DNA of 64,000 bases from Ligustrum vulgare (Eukaryota > Streptophyta > Magnoliopsida > Lamiales > Oleaceae). The notes beneath the pieces are model-generated. The model was not told where the DNA came from and did not search any database. It saw nothing but the letters and a program-made list of their open reading frames with translations. Position 1 is the stretch's first letter, and each line of letters opens with the position of its first letter. The stretch is from assembly GCA_963555705.1 (NCBI GenBank), contig OY743190.1, positions 33,090,929-33,154,928 of the forward strand, given 5' to 3'. Shown one piece after another: positions 1 to 11,105 of the stretch. A program made the translations under genes and the position numbers.

Positions 1-1475
1 CCTCTTCTTTATGTTCATAAAGAGGTAGTGGAGAGGTTGATCCCAATTAGGGATATAACCAAGTAGTGGGAGGAGAGGAAATAACTCTGTTTGGACATAA
101 TGGAAATACACTTCCAGCGACTAATTGGATTGGGAGGGTTGTAAGACCACCTTCTTGACGCTTATTCTACGGAGAGTCTTTTTAGATAGTCTCTACTGAA
201 ATAAGAGAAGAACTCCTCATTTAGGGAAGTGGTAGAAGTTATAGACTTGAAATCATGGAAGGTGAATGTGAACTCGGAATTAGATTCCTAGTAATCCAAC
301 AAGTTTGGATATTTGTAGACGCACCCAATGGGGTCAAACCTATAGGGTGTGATGATTTTTAAGATGATAAAAGAGGGGTAAATGGAAAGGTTGATGCCTT
401 TAGTGCAAGGCTTATTGTTGTGGGTTTGTGAAACCCTTCTCACCAATTACCATGCAAAATGTTTACCTGGATCTTTTATCCATTGTCGTTCATTGTGAAA
501 ATGAGGTACGAAAAATGGATGTCAAGATGTTGTTTCTTGAATGCATCTTGAGGAAATCATTTACAAAGTATAATCTGATGAGTTCATATTAAAGACCATG
601 AAAGTAAAATTCATGACTTACAAGTTTCCAACTTTGGATTTGGGTAATTGTTCAAGATATGGAATATAGAATTTGATCGAATGATTGTGATACATGTTCT
701 TGATCAAAATCTTGATATATCTTAAGTATACTCGTGTATACAGAAAGATGAGACAGTTTTCAAGACTATTTATTTGAATGACACTGTACTTATGTGTGAG
801 AGTATTTTCATTAAATAATAGTTGGCACTAGCAATTAGATTTGAAGGACTTGTGGATGACTGTCTATTTTTTTCTAGACATCCGTACTTTTCGGAGTGGG
901 AGAAAAATGAAATAAAGTAGTCTCAAGTTTCATTTAATAATAAGATACTATCTACATTTGCAATATTGAAGTCTTGAAAGGAATAATATTCTTTGTGGAC
1001 TTTATCTATCTTATGAGTATTCTCCTAAGACTCATGGTAAGATAGAGAAGGTTCCTTATGCTCCGGCTATAGGAAGCCTTACTTTGCACTAGATAGGTCA
1101 TATCTTATGCTGGGGATATTGTTGGTGATTATTAGTTTGATCCAAGATCAGATCATTGAATAGAGGTAAAGCATATACTGAAACGTTTTCAAAAAACGAG
1201 TAAATATTTGCTTATCTATTCAGTTAGTGATCTGACGGATTAAAACTAATTAAGATCTGATTTGATTAGGACTCTCGAGAGTCGTCAAAATTGGAATATA
1301 ACTGGGAGATAATGTGGTTAATTGGTTGGGTATAGCACAATCTTGGATTGTTTGTTATACAACCGTGACTTACATCAAAAGGAGTTACTATCTTGGTTGA
1401 GGACATAATCATTAGTGTAATGATGGTGTTGACAAGATGGATTATTCGATGTTTCATGTATACTCTAAGGGCAAG
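1..1475 (+). pseudogene. Decayed Ty1/Copia pol (reverse transcriptase/RNase H) remnant
   Basis: Plus-strand translation across several frames recovers Copia pol landmarks in the right order. They are an RPP-type linker near 130-175, a stretch resembling VDAPxGxKPIGC near 315-350, GKVxxFxARL near 390-420, the KMDVKxxFL block of reverse transcriptase near 515-545, and a block resembling VPYAxAIGSL near 1050-1085. Each is broken by stops and frameshifts, so nothing here can make protein. The polymerase normally copies element RNA into DNA inside virus-like particles. The fragment runs from the window edge into a purine-rich tract (1471-1482) directly before a 3' LTR, which fixes its orientation. 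The 5' LTR, gag and protease must lie outside the window if they exist. Confidence 0.8.
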
Positions 1476-1483
1476 TGGGAGAT

Positions 1484-2895
1484 TGTTGAAATTATATATG
1501 CCCTTAGAGTATAACTCACGACATTCAAAATAAAATGTTTATTGATTGCATTAATATAAAGTTGCGCTTGTCCATGAGTCGATTTAATATTACAGATTGA
1601 GTGTTTAAGTTGTTAAACACAGAAAGATTCAATTTGTAATTCGATCTAAAATTAACGTTCACGATCACTAAATAAATATGGACAATTTATTTTGATAAGA
1701 TCGTCTCGGTTTTATTAAAGCCTATCTTTGACTTTGGTAATAAAATTGAGAGTACGTTTGGAACGTATTGGACGGGACCACGTGAAATTAATTTGTGACA
1801 TTGACCATACAAGTTTAATTTCACTTGACTATTGTACGTGGGACCTTAATCCTAATCGGATAATGGACTTCGATTACTAACTTGAAGTTCTTTGAGGTAT
1901 CAATGGGTGAGATCAATTGCTGATCAATATCTCGGTACTTTGAGAATTAAAGTGAACTAACGAGGACCATATATTCGTATTATGGAATCCGTCACCTTTT
2001 AGGTATGATCATAATCTCACTGGTTCTTCTAGTGGACAGTTGAATCTGAGCTCAGTAATTCGACAGTGACTGTTGAATTCTATGATGTGATGTGATCACA
2101 TCGAACTGTTAGATAGAAGATGAGAGTTGAGAATTTATGAATATTCAGAGAAGGGCATTTTGGTCATTTTAACTTGCTCCGAATATTCAAGTTGATCGAC
2201 GGGGGTAACATGTAAGAACAATAAGTCAGAGGATATAATTATTGATTAATTGTTTCAGTAATTTCAATTTTACTAAGAGTGCAATCTCGTTCTTTTAGTG
2301 TAATAGAATGTGATTAATAAATTAATTTTGACTGATCAAGAGTTGATCGGGTCATAATTAATTTATTGGAGCTTAGTTTAATTGGGTCCGATCAGGTTCC
2401 CTCGGTGGCTTCACTATAATGTGTTTATACAGGCTTACTATCTGTATTGGGCTGTGCAGAAATGGGCCTGGGTTATGGTACTAGGCCTGGTAGGGTTTTG
2501 GAGTATAAAGAGGTTACAAATAGTCTTCCAAGACTATTTTTCTTAACCTAATTGGAAAAGTGGCGAGACACACACTAAAGTGTGTAGTGTGTGTTTTCTC
2601 TTTACAAAGAAACTCTAATCCTAGTTTAAGCTATGTCTTGAGAAAGGTGACCACACACCTGCACAGCTGCCATTGGAGAACACCGAGGAAAGTTTGAGGG
2701 TTTGAAGCTTTGGTGAAATCAAGAAGCAGCGAAAAGAGATTATTGTAAAGCACGCTACAAGGGTAATATCTCTTTCTTTTTGTGTGCACAAAATTATTTG
2801 TTCCAAGTTGAATACATAGAATAGAAAATTCTGTAACGGGATGATCTATCACAAGAAATCAATTTTTTTGAGTAGAACAACCCGGTTTCCCAACA
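1484..2895 (+). repeat. Copia 3' LTR (1412 bp) with polypurine tract
   Basis: The segment begins TGTTG and ends CAACA, a perfect 5-base terminal inverted repeat. It follows directly on the purine-rich tract CAAGTGGGAGAT at 1472-1483, the usual primer for plus-strand DNA synthesis in Copia elements. A TATA-like TATAAAG at 2504-2510 would be the LTR promoter. The base run after the LTR is GAAGA; the matching target duplication would be at the 5' LTR, outside the window. Short open frames inside it look like chance. Confidence 0.85.
2504..2510 (+). promoter_or_regulatory. TATA box of the Copia LTR
   Basis: TATAAAG lies in the 3' third of the LTR after a GC-richer stretch, the expected place for the LTR core promoter. 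In a 3' LTR it could drive read-out transcription into the flanking DNA at 2.9 kb. Confidence 0.4.
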
Positions 2896-3016
2896 GAAGA
2901 TACCTTGAAGAGAAGCTGAATCTAGTAATAGGAAGCAAAGCCCACTATCTGAGCTGAAAGAAAAAGCACAAGATCGTCACCAAGATGTCGTTGGGGGCGG
3001 AACTACGACCGACTTC

Positions 3017-3021
<5 letters not shown>

Positions 3022-3050
<29 letters not shown>
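3022..3050. repeat. (AG)n microsatellite
   Basis: Uninterrupted AG dinucleotide run of about 14 units on the plus strand. Confidence 0.95.
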
Positions 3051-3663
3051 CGATGAGAAGTTTTGGGTGATTTTGAATTTTGAAAATGAAATGTCGGTGA
3101 AAAGAAATATGAAGGTCCATTGTTTGCTGTTAGAGCAGAATTTTCTTGGGCTGATCGAAACTTTTGGCAGCTAGGCGGGAAATCATGGAGGTATTTCTCT
3201 TCCAACTATTCTTCTTTCTTCTTTGAGTGTGTTTGATATTATTTAAAATGCGTTTTTTTTGTAATAAACAGTGATTTTTAGGAGAAATGATGGTTGAGAT
3301 TTGGTTGAAAAGTAAAAAATTGTGGGCTTGACTTTTGATGGATGATTGAGATTGAATAATGTAGAAAAATGAAATTTTTTTAATGAAAACCAAACGGGGG
3401 CTTTATAATAATAATAATTATTATAGTAATAAGATTGAAATGAAATGCATAATAATAGTCTCATCCTTGTTACTGGCCACATGGGCAGAGGTATATCTTC
3501 CTCTACACGCTTTTTCTATCTAAGCGGGATTTTTAGGCATAAAAAATGGTGTGAAAAAATAAAAATCAGAATGGCTAATTAATGGGGGCCACAACTTTTG
3601 ATTTTTGGGGGGAAAACAATGGAGAGAAAACAAACTTACTATCCTCCTTTATAACAATACCTT

Positions 3664-3691
3664 TATAATAATAATAATAATAATAATAATA
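3664..3691. repeat. (ATA)n microsatellite
   Basis: About nine consecutive ATA/AAT trinucleotides in AT-rich DNA. Confidence 0.9.
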
Positions 3692-4492
3692 CCTAATTAA
3701 TTACAATTTGTAACTAATTCAATCAAATTTAAAAGGGAAGTGAATTTTCAAGAGACTATCAATATATACAATTAAGTTATAATAGCGATTAATTAATTAT
3801 TACTATAAGTAATTGTAAAATAAAAATTAAGTTACAAGTGTAATTAATTACAGTTATCATTCATCATGGAGAAGGGAATTCTTGTACACCATTACAATTT
3901 TACTTCTAACACTGTCATTTCTAAATAACACAATTGCAAAAATTATTCGCTCGTCACCTGCCATTATAATGCGAAAGTAGAGGTAGACAAAACCCCATTC
4001 ACAAAAATATCCAAATTCCACCTCTAAAACTTCCATTTCCAAACCAAAACACATAAATGAAACAAATTTGAATAAAATCTTTCGCCAAAATTCATAGCTC
4101 CCAAAGAAAAGGACCAGAGAAATGAATTATTTGCAAATTGTTCCATAAAGTTTCTGTTGATACCAAGGTATCTAATTCAAGTTCACCTTGTTCAAAGTCT
4201 CCGTCAAATATAAGTCCTCTTGGGCACTTTGTGTCGATGAAATTTCACCGGAAGACTAAGAGTCGTAAGGAGTCGGCATGAACAAAGTATTTTGACCATC
4301 ATCGTACAAGGGTCACCTCTATAGAAACTGCGTACGAGTTCATTGTTAATCTTGCTATGAAACTGGTCGGCTGATCCCTCTTCTTGGAAAGAGACCTGAT
4401 TTAGGGAATGTGTTTTAGTTTGTTAAAATATATTTTAAAATACCTTATATTTAGAAATAAGTTTTTTAAAGTTTTGTATATGTGTACTTAAT

Positions 4493-4632
4493 CCATGTTT
4501 TTTTTTTCCACATTTTCACACATTCATTTTTTACCATTATTTCTATAGAATTCACCACTTTTCACACTTTTCAACCACACGTTCTTCCAAAAATCTAAAA
4601 TTCATCCAAAATTATCATTAACAAACTGGCTC
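4493..4632. repeat. Short interspersed AT-rich repeat, related to 50190-50330
   Basis: The core CACTTTTCACACTTTTCAA followed by CACACGTTCTTCC and then AAAATTCA-type sequence recurs, diverged, near 50.25 kb. Both copies follow a T-run and a CATTTTCACAC- or TTTCAATCACA-type lead. This dispersal indicates an old MITE-like family. No clear terminal repeats or target duplications remain. Confidence 0.45.
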
Positions 4633-4887
4633 TTAATTATGAAGCCCCGTCGACTTGTGGGTGAAGCTGCAGTTAATAAGCTGATTTTACTGCATTCTTA
4701 AAGTATGGACTCCTTAAAATTAAAGCATTCTTGATTGAGACCAAAATTAAATTAGAATTATTAATGAAGAATGATGTGAAGGACATATATTAGGACATAC
4801 ATAATACATTATTAGAGAAAGCCTAAAAAGTCTTAAAGAGAAAGAAGGGATTATATAGAATATAATTATGAATCATATCTCTAATTT

Positions 4888-4908
4888 AATAATAATAATA
4901 ATAATAAT
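4888..4908. repeat. (AAT)n microsatellite
   Basis: Seven consecutive AAT units. Confidence 0.9.
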
Positions 4909-5051
4909 GCTAAATGCTTTTTGATTTATTCATTGTCCTCTTCTTTGTCGCATTGTCCTTGATTTATGCCAGTTTATGGAACATTTAACCTTAATTTAAA
5001 AATGACCCAACTTGCTTCTGTCCCTGTAAATTGAATGGGTTATGTTACAGT

Positions 5052-5160
5052 AACCCCACCCTTGCCCCCAAGTTTGCCCTCCCACTCTCATGGAGGGTGG
5101 GGCCTATCAATGATGAGCAGGTCCCACCCTCCATGAGAGTGGGAGGGCAAGGGTGGGGTT
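5052..5160. repeat. GC-rich perfect fold-back (38-bp arms, 12-nt bulge)
   Basis: The right arm, 5123-5160, is the exact reverse complement of 5052-5067 joined to 5080-5101. The extra 12 bases at 5068-5079 form a one-sided bulge that includes a repeated GCCC. The loop is 21 nt (5102-5122). The arms are about 65% GC in otherwise very AT-rich DNA. A transcript in either direction would form a long near-perfect duplex. Confidence 0.9.
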
Positions 5161-6968
5161 CAAATACCATTTTCCAAATTGAATTGCACGCAAATTCAGG
5201 CTAAAGTAATGGTGTATTCTGATACAATTATTTAATGTGAAGATTCTATATGTAAAGCAGAACTTAATCTAATTTGAATAAGTGAAGAAGAAGAAAGTTA
5301 AAAAGTAGGTGTAACCTCGTAGTCTCCGACTATAGGATATGAAGAAAAGAAAAAGTGAACCTCCTTCTTCATCTTTTGTGTGGTTCTTCTGATTCTGACA
5401 CTATCTTTATGTTTTTTCATGCACAACCAACCTTTTGGCTTAAGGCAAAATATATGCCATTTGGTACACCTGAATATTTTACTATCGTGATTGCCCGTTC
5501 ATCCTTAATCACTTATCATTAGTAGAACACCTTTGTTTAGTATAATTTATTTTTCAAACTACTTTTTAATCACGTACATATTTTCTAAACCACACATTTT
5601 ATATGTTCCGCAACTTTTGAACTATACATTTCATTAATTTTTATCAAAATCTATAAAAAAAAATAATCCAATTTTAATCTATACCAAACAACGGCAAAGA
5701 GTATTGATTGAGGAAAAACTTTTGAATACCTATTTTAACCTTATATATTTATTTATTTATTTACCGAATATATCCTTAGCCCTTATTCAGCTCATGTTAG
5801 ATTTTGATTAAAATTCGGTTTTAATTTCAAATCAAAAACAACAATTAATTTTAACCACTCATTCATAATACTCACAACTTTTCAACTACGCATTTCATCA
5901 GTTTCTATTAAAATCTATTAAAAATCTAATTTTAATATCCATCAATCAAGATTCAATAACATTAAATAAGTTATTATTTTGCAATTTAAAATAATATAGT
6001 ATTATTTCATATTATTATATTTTCTCCTTTATTTAGTATTTAAAATATAAGAAAAATTATTTTATACTTCGTCATTTAATAAATATTAATATCAAAATTC
6101 AAAAATTAAATCATCTTCTCAAATTTCATTATTTACACCATATATAATATGAATGTAATAATCACTTGAACTTCAATCCAAAATATTACAATTTCTTCAA
6201 CCTGTGGCTGTGACTTTTATTTTCAGAGTGTACATGAAAAAATACTTTAAAATTTTTAATTTATATTTACCTCTATTTTATCCTTTTATTACTTGAGCGT
6301 TCTCCCCAATAATTTTTTCAAATTTTGTACTGATTAAATTTTGTAGTGTTAATATTCAATAAACGTTGGGACATCATCTTGGAAACAAGTTTCTCTTTCA
6401 CAAATCTCATTAACTCCAGTAAATGATGAAGAATATTTGTTCAAATTCAAGATGAATAATTTTCAATACGTCTATACTTTGCAATGACCATTAACATGGT
6501 TCAATAGATAAACAATGTCTACTATTGAAATATACATTCTTGAACATGTAACCTATAATGGACAAATTATATGTAGCACTTTCTCCTAGAGTTTCAATGC
6601 AAATATAAAAGTATTGGTAAAATTAGAAAATAAAAATAAGAAAACTTATGAGACGTTGAAAAAAGTATTATGTAGAATGAATTATTATTATTATTATTAT
6701 CAAAACAATTTCAATTTATTCAACCATTTCCAGATTATATACATAATTTCATAAAAAAAATTATTAATTTATATTCTTCTTAACAATTTTAATTTTTAAA
6801 TTTTTTTTTTTAACATTATCAATTACTTCATTTACTTTCAAGAAGTATTAGTACCTGTTTACTACTAGTTAAATAAAGTTTACACTCCTCCTCTCACAAA
6901 CCCTCTTAAAATCTCTAGTAGCAGCTTTCTTCCAAGGCTACTTCTCAAGCTCTCTCCTCATAAACACC
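5161..6968. other. AT-rich gene-free DNA upstream of the DUF538 gene
   Basis: No open frame of interest on either strand. It contains diverged copies of a repeat built on CATTTCATCAGTTTCTATTAAAATC (5620-5690 and 5870-5950, with a relative near 7940-8010) and an (ATT)n run at 6681-6700. The last 70 bases are pyrimidine-rich, like a plant 5' UTR. Confidence 0.5.
6681..6700. repeat. (ATT)n microsatellite
   Basis: About seven uninterrupted ATT units. Confidence 0.9.
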
Positions 6969-7547
6969 ATGTTACATAGATTTGTTTTTTATGTACTCCT
7001 TCTCCATCCTTTGGCCACCTGCTCAAGCTCCATTCATAAACTCCTTAGAAGCAGAGGCTTACCTCCAGGGCTTTTCCCCAAGAATGGAGTGAAGTCCTAT
7101 GAACTTGATGAAAATAATCAACTTCAAGTGTACTTGGAGTCACCATGTGTGGCTAAGTTTGAGACCAGGGTGTTTTTTGACAGTGTTGTGAGGGCTAATC
7201 TAAGCCATGGTGGACTCATTGGAGTGGAGGGTCTGTCTCAAGAAGAACTTTTTTTATGGTTACCAGTGAAGGATATAATTGTTTATGATGCTTCCTCTGG
7301 TCTTATTATGTTTGACATTGGATTGGCCCATAAACAGTTTTCTCTTTCTCTCTTTGAAGAACCTCCTATTTGCAATCCTCAAGGTAGTGAAGGTAACTTG
7401 TCTTTCTTCAATTATTCTTTGAAGTTCAAGAAAAGTGTTTTAATTGTTCATTCTGGATTTTAAAGTTGATTTTGTAATGCAGATGTGCTGATGGTCAAGA
7501 ATCTTGCTAGGAGGAATTCCAATTTGAATTTTGAGAGAGAAGAATAA
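6969..7547 (+). CDS. DUF538 family protein, two exons
   Basis: The predicted protein has about 162 residues, normal for this plant family. A hydrophobic N-terminus (roughly residues 4-18, ending LATCSSS) looks like a secretory signal. The DUF538 core follows: IHKLLRSRGLPPGLFPK (about 23-39), SPCVAKFETRVFFDSVVRAN (about 59-77) and LSQEELFLWLPVKDI (about 89-103). Read straight through, the frame stops at 7463 with an atypical tail. Splicing 7393-7482 (GTAACT donor, TGCAG acceptor, 90 bp, T-rich) keeps the frame and gives a tail beginning DVLMVKNLARRN, ending at 7545-7547, so I favour exons 6969-7392 and 7483-7547. The biochemical role of DUF538 is unsettled; family members are reported as stress-responsive and chlorophyll- or lipid-binding. 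The gene stands alone, with a CT-rich leader and no neighbour within 1 kb. Confidence 0.85.
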
Positions 7548-8727
7548 TTATTTTAATGAATATCTCATCTAGTTCTTGTAGGATTGTGAAAATCTGGAAA
7601 CTAACTGTAAAAGTTTGGAATGAAATGAGAAGATTTTGAAGTTTCTGCTTCTGCTTCTGCTCATCCAGGAAAAGATATTATTTTCCGAATAAAAATCGCA
7701 TAGATCTTTTCATTTCTTCGACTAATATTCTTTCAAATTTATCAATGCCGAATATAGGCTGGAAGTATTGGAAAATCTCGTCTCAGGCATGAGATTTTCT
7801 CCATCTGATGATTCGATGTAGCAGAAAAATTTGGATCTGCAGCTAATGAACTAAGCTCCAGTTTGATATAGATTAAAATCTGATTGTCAAAAGTTAACAA
7901 TAATTCTCAATCATATATTTTATGGGTCCCACAACCTTTCAATTATTCATCTCAACAATTTTTATCAAAATCCGCTAAAAATTTAATTTTAATCTCCACC
8001 AAACAAGGAATAAAGTTGTTTCTTAGGAAAAACTTATTTGGATGTCCATGGAATCACGAACGCCGAAACTTTGCCCCTTTTTGGTATAGTTAAAAGTAGA
8101 TTTGCAAAAGATGAATTGTATGATTGAAAAGTCGATTAAAGTTGTGGGTCGAATGAAATGTACCGTAAATATTAATTAATGACTTTGACTTAAATTTTTA
8201 TCAACTTTTTAAGACCATGGTATACACATACAATTGGTGTTGCAAAACTTAAGTCTCGCGGAAAAACTTGCGACAAAATAATATTATATTTTTCTTTTCC
8301 TTTTCTTTTTCTATGTTTATGTATATATAATTTGACACAGTTTCTTGAGTCCACATTAAGGTTGGCAGATAAAGGTTGAGCCGCAATCTTGACGGCCCCC
8401 ACCTGCCCTGCTTTACCCTGAGCCTTGATGAATGATGTAAATCGCAGATAAGGTTGGACTTAATGTTGTTACTCTTATAACTCTGTTGTTTTTTCAGGAG
8501 GTAATGATCATGCAAGATTATCATTTGTTCTAATTGATTTAACCAGGTATTCATGTTCATACTTTTCTCGTAACAATTTTTTTCTTTCGATTCAAAAAAG
8601 ACACTTTACCAAGAGGTAAATCTTGATCGCTCATCGCTCGCTTGAAGATTTCCGTTACTGCTTAAAATTCTTAGATAGAAACACATGTAAATGCAAGAAC
8701 TCGATCGTCTTTATTAGTCTGTAGTTT
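7548..8727. other. Intergenic DNA between the DUF538 and bHLH genes
   Basis: Both genes converge on this spacer. It holds their 3' UTRs (AT-rich with AATAAA-like words near 7687) and a diverged copy of the CTCAACAATTTTTATCAAAATC repeat at 7920-8010. Nothing coding is recognisable. Confidence 0.5.
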
Positions 8728-9680
8728 TTAAATGCTCTTGATGATCACGGACAACAGTTCTTTGATCTGATCAACATCAGGTAGACCACCTCGATTTCCC
8801 TGAAATTTCAAGTAAAAAAAAAAAAAAGTTCGTACTAAGACAAGTAAACAAGGATTATACCATGTGGTCTGCTAAAATAAGAGTTACCTCGACACATGAA
8901 GTAACAAGAATTGCTCCTTTGGAGGTGGTAACACTGATATCAGTAAGATCAAATCCTAGGACAGACATGGCCTCCATTAGTTTGGAAAATCCGCCTTTCG
9001 CTTTCTGGCAGACGATCTTAATCCATAGTCTAGTTCCATCAATGGAAGACACGTGAATTTCTGGCTGTTGACAATGATTAAAAAAAAAAAAAAATTAAAA
9101 ATGAAGGATAAAAATATAGTAGAGAGACTTTATAGTTCATGAGTAACAATTATAGTACTTCTATCCCCCATATCTTCATGTCTTCTACGGAATCAATCTC
9201 TTCGATTTTTGTCATCTGTTCATCCTTTACACAATTTGCGTCCAATTCGAGTAATTGGTCGCTAAGATCTTTGACGTGTCTCTGTAGCTCCTCAATATAA
9301 GTGACAGCATCAGTTATTATGGTAGCTTTATTCATCTAAGATTAAGGCAAGAGATTAAATTCTAGTTACTAAACAAATAATGTCATGTAAGTATGAAAAA
9401 GTACTGCTAATTAATATGATATAATAATCAGTTTAGAAATGAAAAAGTTGTTAAGGTTTTGGATCATTGCATTTGTGATTATTGGGACTAATGATCGCAG
9501 TTCCAAGAGCCGGTCGTTGAGTTTCTTGCGCCGATTCCTCTCAGCTTTAAGGTTCTTGGACTTGTATTTATCGCGCTCATCGTCAGAATCAATCTGCTTC
9601 CTCTTCTCCACTCTTCCACCATTTGTGTTTTCCTCATCAAGTATACACAAATCATCAAATGCAGTTTTTACATATTCCAT
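8728..9680 (-). CDS. DYT1: DYT1-like bHLH transcription factor (anther tapetum regulator), four exons
   Basis: Exons on the minus strand are 9680-9471, 9335-9159, 9064-8888 and 8799-8728, with 70, 59, 59 and 23 codons plus stop: 211 residues, close to Arabidopsis DYT1. All junctions are phase 0. The basic region and helix 1 read KSKNLKAERNRRKKLNDRLL, then the loop and SLVPIITN. Exon 2 opens MNKATIITDAVTYIEELQ, which completes helix 2. Exon 3 carries the C-terminal ACT-like region with LWIKIVCQKAKGGFSKLME and LGFDLTDISVTTSKGAIL, typical of DYT1 rather than other bHLH clades. Glu and Arg of the E-box contact motif (ERNRR) are present. Family members act in the nucleus and switch on tapetum development and pollen-wall genes in young anthers. 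Introns 2 and 3 are GT-AG; intron 1 has GC at its donor. I chose the ATG at 9680 because a TATA box lies about 80 bp upstream. Confidence 0.85.
9336..9470 (-). other. Non-canonical GC-AG intron 1 of the DYT1-like gene
   Basis: Joining exon 1 to exon 2 at the position fixed by protein homology (IITN then MNKAT) puts the donor at AAT/GCAATG and the acceptor at CTTAG/ATG. No GT donor nearby keeps the reading frame and the conserved loop. The intron would be 135 bp. GC donors are a known minority class, but this one matches the usual consensus poorly at +5, so a recent GT-to-GC mutation or a sequencing error is possible. Confidence 0.6.
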
Positions 9681-9757
9681 TGATTGAGAAATCAAGAATT
9701 AATAAGCGGAAGTGGCTAATTGATAATGAGAGTGCAGGTGAGAAACTAGGCAATGCT

Positions 9758-9767
9758 CTTATATAAG
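9758..9767 (-). promoter_or_regulatory. TATA box of the DYT1-like gene
   Basis: The palindromic CTTATATAAG sits about 80 bp upstream of the chosen ATG on the minus strand and is followed by a C/T-rich leader. This supports starting translation at 9680 rather than from the open frame at 9904-10095. Confidence 0.6.
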
Positions 9768-10273
9768 TGTGTTTCACAAGAGTGACATTTCATGAAGAAA
9801 GAGAGAGAGGGGAGAAAAAGAATGGTGGGAATCTTCTTGTTGCAGTTTGTTAGGCATCCATTCAACATACACAATTATCACAATGTTTTTGGGTGTTGAG
9901 AGCTCATCTACTGCATGAGAGATAGGGAGGGCGGGGTGGGGTGGGTTGGGTTGGGTTGGGTACGCCACCACCAGGGTTATTGATTATGATTTGAGAATTC
10001 TCATAATTGAAATCAAGAAAACTACTAAATGCATCCATGGCTTCCCAAGTGTTAATTCCAAGACGTTTATTTGAATCTTTGAGTGTTGAGAACATGAATC
10101 TTTTTCTATCTTTTCATTTGGTTCATTTTAGATGTATTTTAAATTTAAAGGAATCAAATCTTAGTTAGTTTTGGTCTACATCTCCCTTTTCTTTGTGCCA
10201 ATCCTACCAAGGTATGCTATTTTAGTTCTCCGCGACAAATGATATAAATATATGCACTAAACACGGTAGAGAA
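9768..10273. other. Upstream region of the DYT1-like gene
   Basis: Holds a GA-rich stretch (about 9795-9815) and a GGGTTG/GGGGTG tract (about 9928-9960). A minus-strand open frame at 10037-9904 begins MDAFSSFLDFNYENSQ but then runs into the simple-sequence tract. It could be an upstream exon or chance; no homology was recognised. Confidence 0.35.
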
Positions 10274-10590
10274 TAGGGGTGGCAAATGTGCAAAGCCGCT
10301 CGCGGGCTTTGCTCATCCCCGCTAAGGCTTGTTTTGAGACGAGCCATGGACTGAGCCGAACACTCTTTTTTCATGATCCGGATTTGTTTTGGGCTTATGG
10401 GAAGGCTCCTTTTTTAGTTGTTTATTAGTTTTAAATTTAAAAAGATAAAAAACATGAACTACTCATGGATTGATTGGCTCGGTCCATGAGTCCAAAGTGC
10501 CAAACCGTCGAATGGAGCCTAATTTATGGACACAAGCTAAGTTCGTGTCTAAGGCCGAGCTTAGAGCTAGATCCAGGCATGGACAATCAG
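10274..10590. mobile_element. Degenerate TAGGGGTGG-type repeat
   Basis: Starts TAGGGGTGGCAAA, the terminus shared with the hAT-like MITEs listed below. It contains inverted, GC-richer blocks (GCTCGCGGGCTTTGC; GAGCCATGGACTGAGCC against GGCTCGGTCCATGAG). The right terminus and target duplication could not be defined, so the end coordinate is approximate. Confidence 0.4.
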
Positions 10591-11097
10591 TCGCTTGTGT
10601 TGGATCCACAAGATTTTTTTAACTTATAATTAAGCATAATTGTTTTTTCTCATACTCTTAGGTAATCTTTAGTACTAATTTCATTATGTTCGTGCTGATT
10701 CAATATCTTTAATTCCTTCCTGGCTGAGCTAAATTGCTGATACATGCTTTGGAAATCAATAACAAGGAAAAGGTTAAATGGTTTTGTACATAGGTTTCCG
10801 AAAATCAATATATAGACACAAATTTGACAAGTTAAATACAATTTATAAATCAATTTAAAAATAATATAATTTTTTTAAATCACTTTTTAACCACATGCAT
10901 GTTTCTTTCCTATTTTTAACCACAAATATTACCTAAAAAACAAAAATAAATTAATTTATAATTGTTACAGTGTTGTCGAACAAGCATTAAGAGTTCGTTT
11001 GATTGCGATTGTGAAATTTGGATGGAAAGAAAACAAATTATAGGGAATTGAATTACTGTGAACTTATTTTCCTATAAATTAATTTATAATTGTTACA
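10591..11097. repeat. AT-rich DNA with the first copy of a duplicated block
   Basis: The block 10992-11073, beginning TTCGTTTGATTGCGATTGTG and ending GAACTTATTTTCCT, recurs at 12110-12191 beyond the hAT element. The words AATTTATAATTGTTACAGT occur at 10955 and again at 11082. The layout suggests a tandem duplication whose second copy was later split by the hAT-like insertion. Confidence 0.55.
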
Positions 11098-11105
11098 GTA
11101 TTTTC

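Larger units (their letters stand above)
2896..4490. other. Gene-free flank of the Copia LTR; possible 5' end of a disrupted minus-strand gene
   Basis: No recognisable protein is encoded. On the minus strand the (CT)n tract at 3022-3050 is followed by less AT-rich sequence and a T-rich tract ending in CAG near 2955, which resembles a CT-rich 5' UTR plus an intron end. The Copia LTR begins immediately beyond, so a plant gene may have been broken by the insertion. This is a guess from base composition only. The rest is AT-rich with simple repeats. Confidence 0.25.

Noticed and set aside
1266..1457. Minus-strand open frame inside the Copia remnant
   Set aside because: It lies antisense to recognisable Copia pol sequence and has no protein-like features of its own.
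2945..3482. Several overlapping minus-strand open frames of 60-90 codons
   Set aside because: They include a (CT)n tract translated as Ser-Leu repeats and T-rich Phe/Tyr runs; no family resemblance.
8190..8560. Minus-strand frames between the DUF538 and bHLH genes
   Set aside because: Overlapping frames with no conserved motif, likely 3' flank of both genes.
9774..10095. Minus-strand frames upstream of the DYT1-like gene as its first exon
   Set aside because: A TATA box and full-length match to DYT1 family size support the downstream ATG; these frames run into a CCCAACC simple tract.
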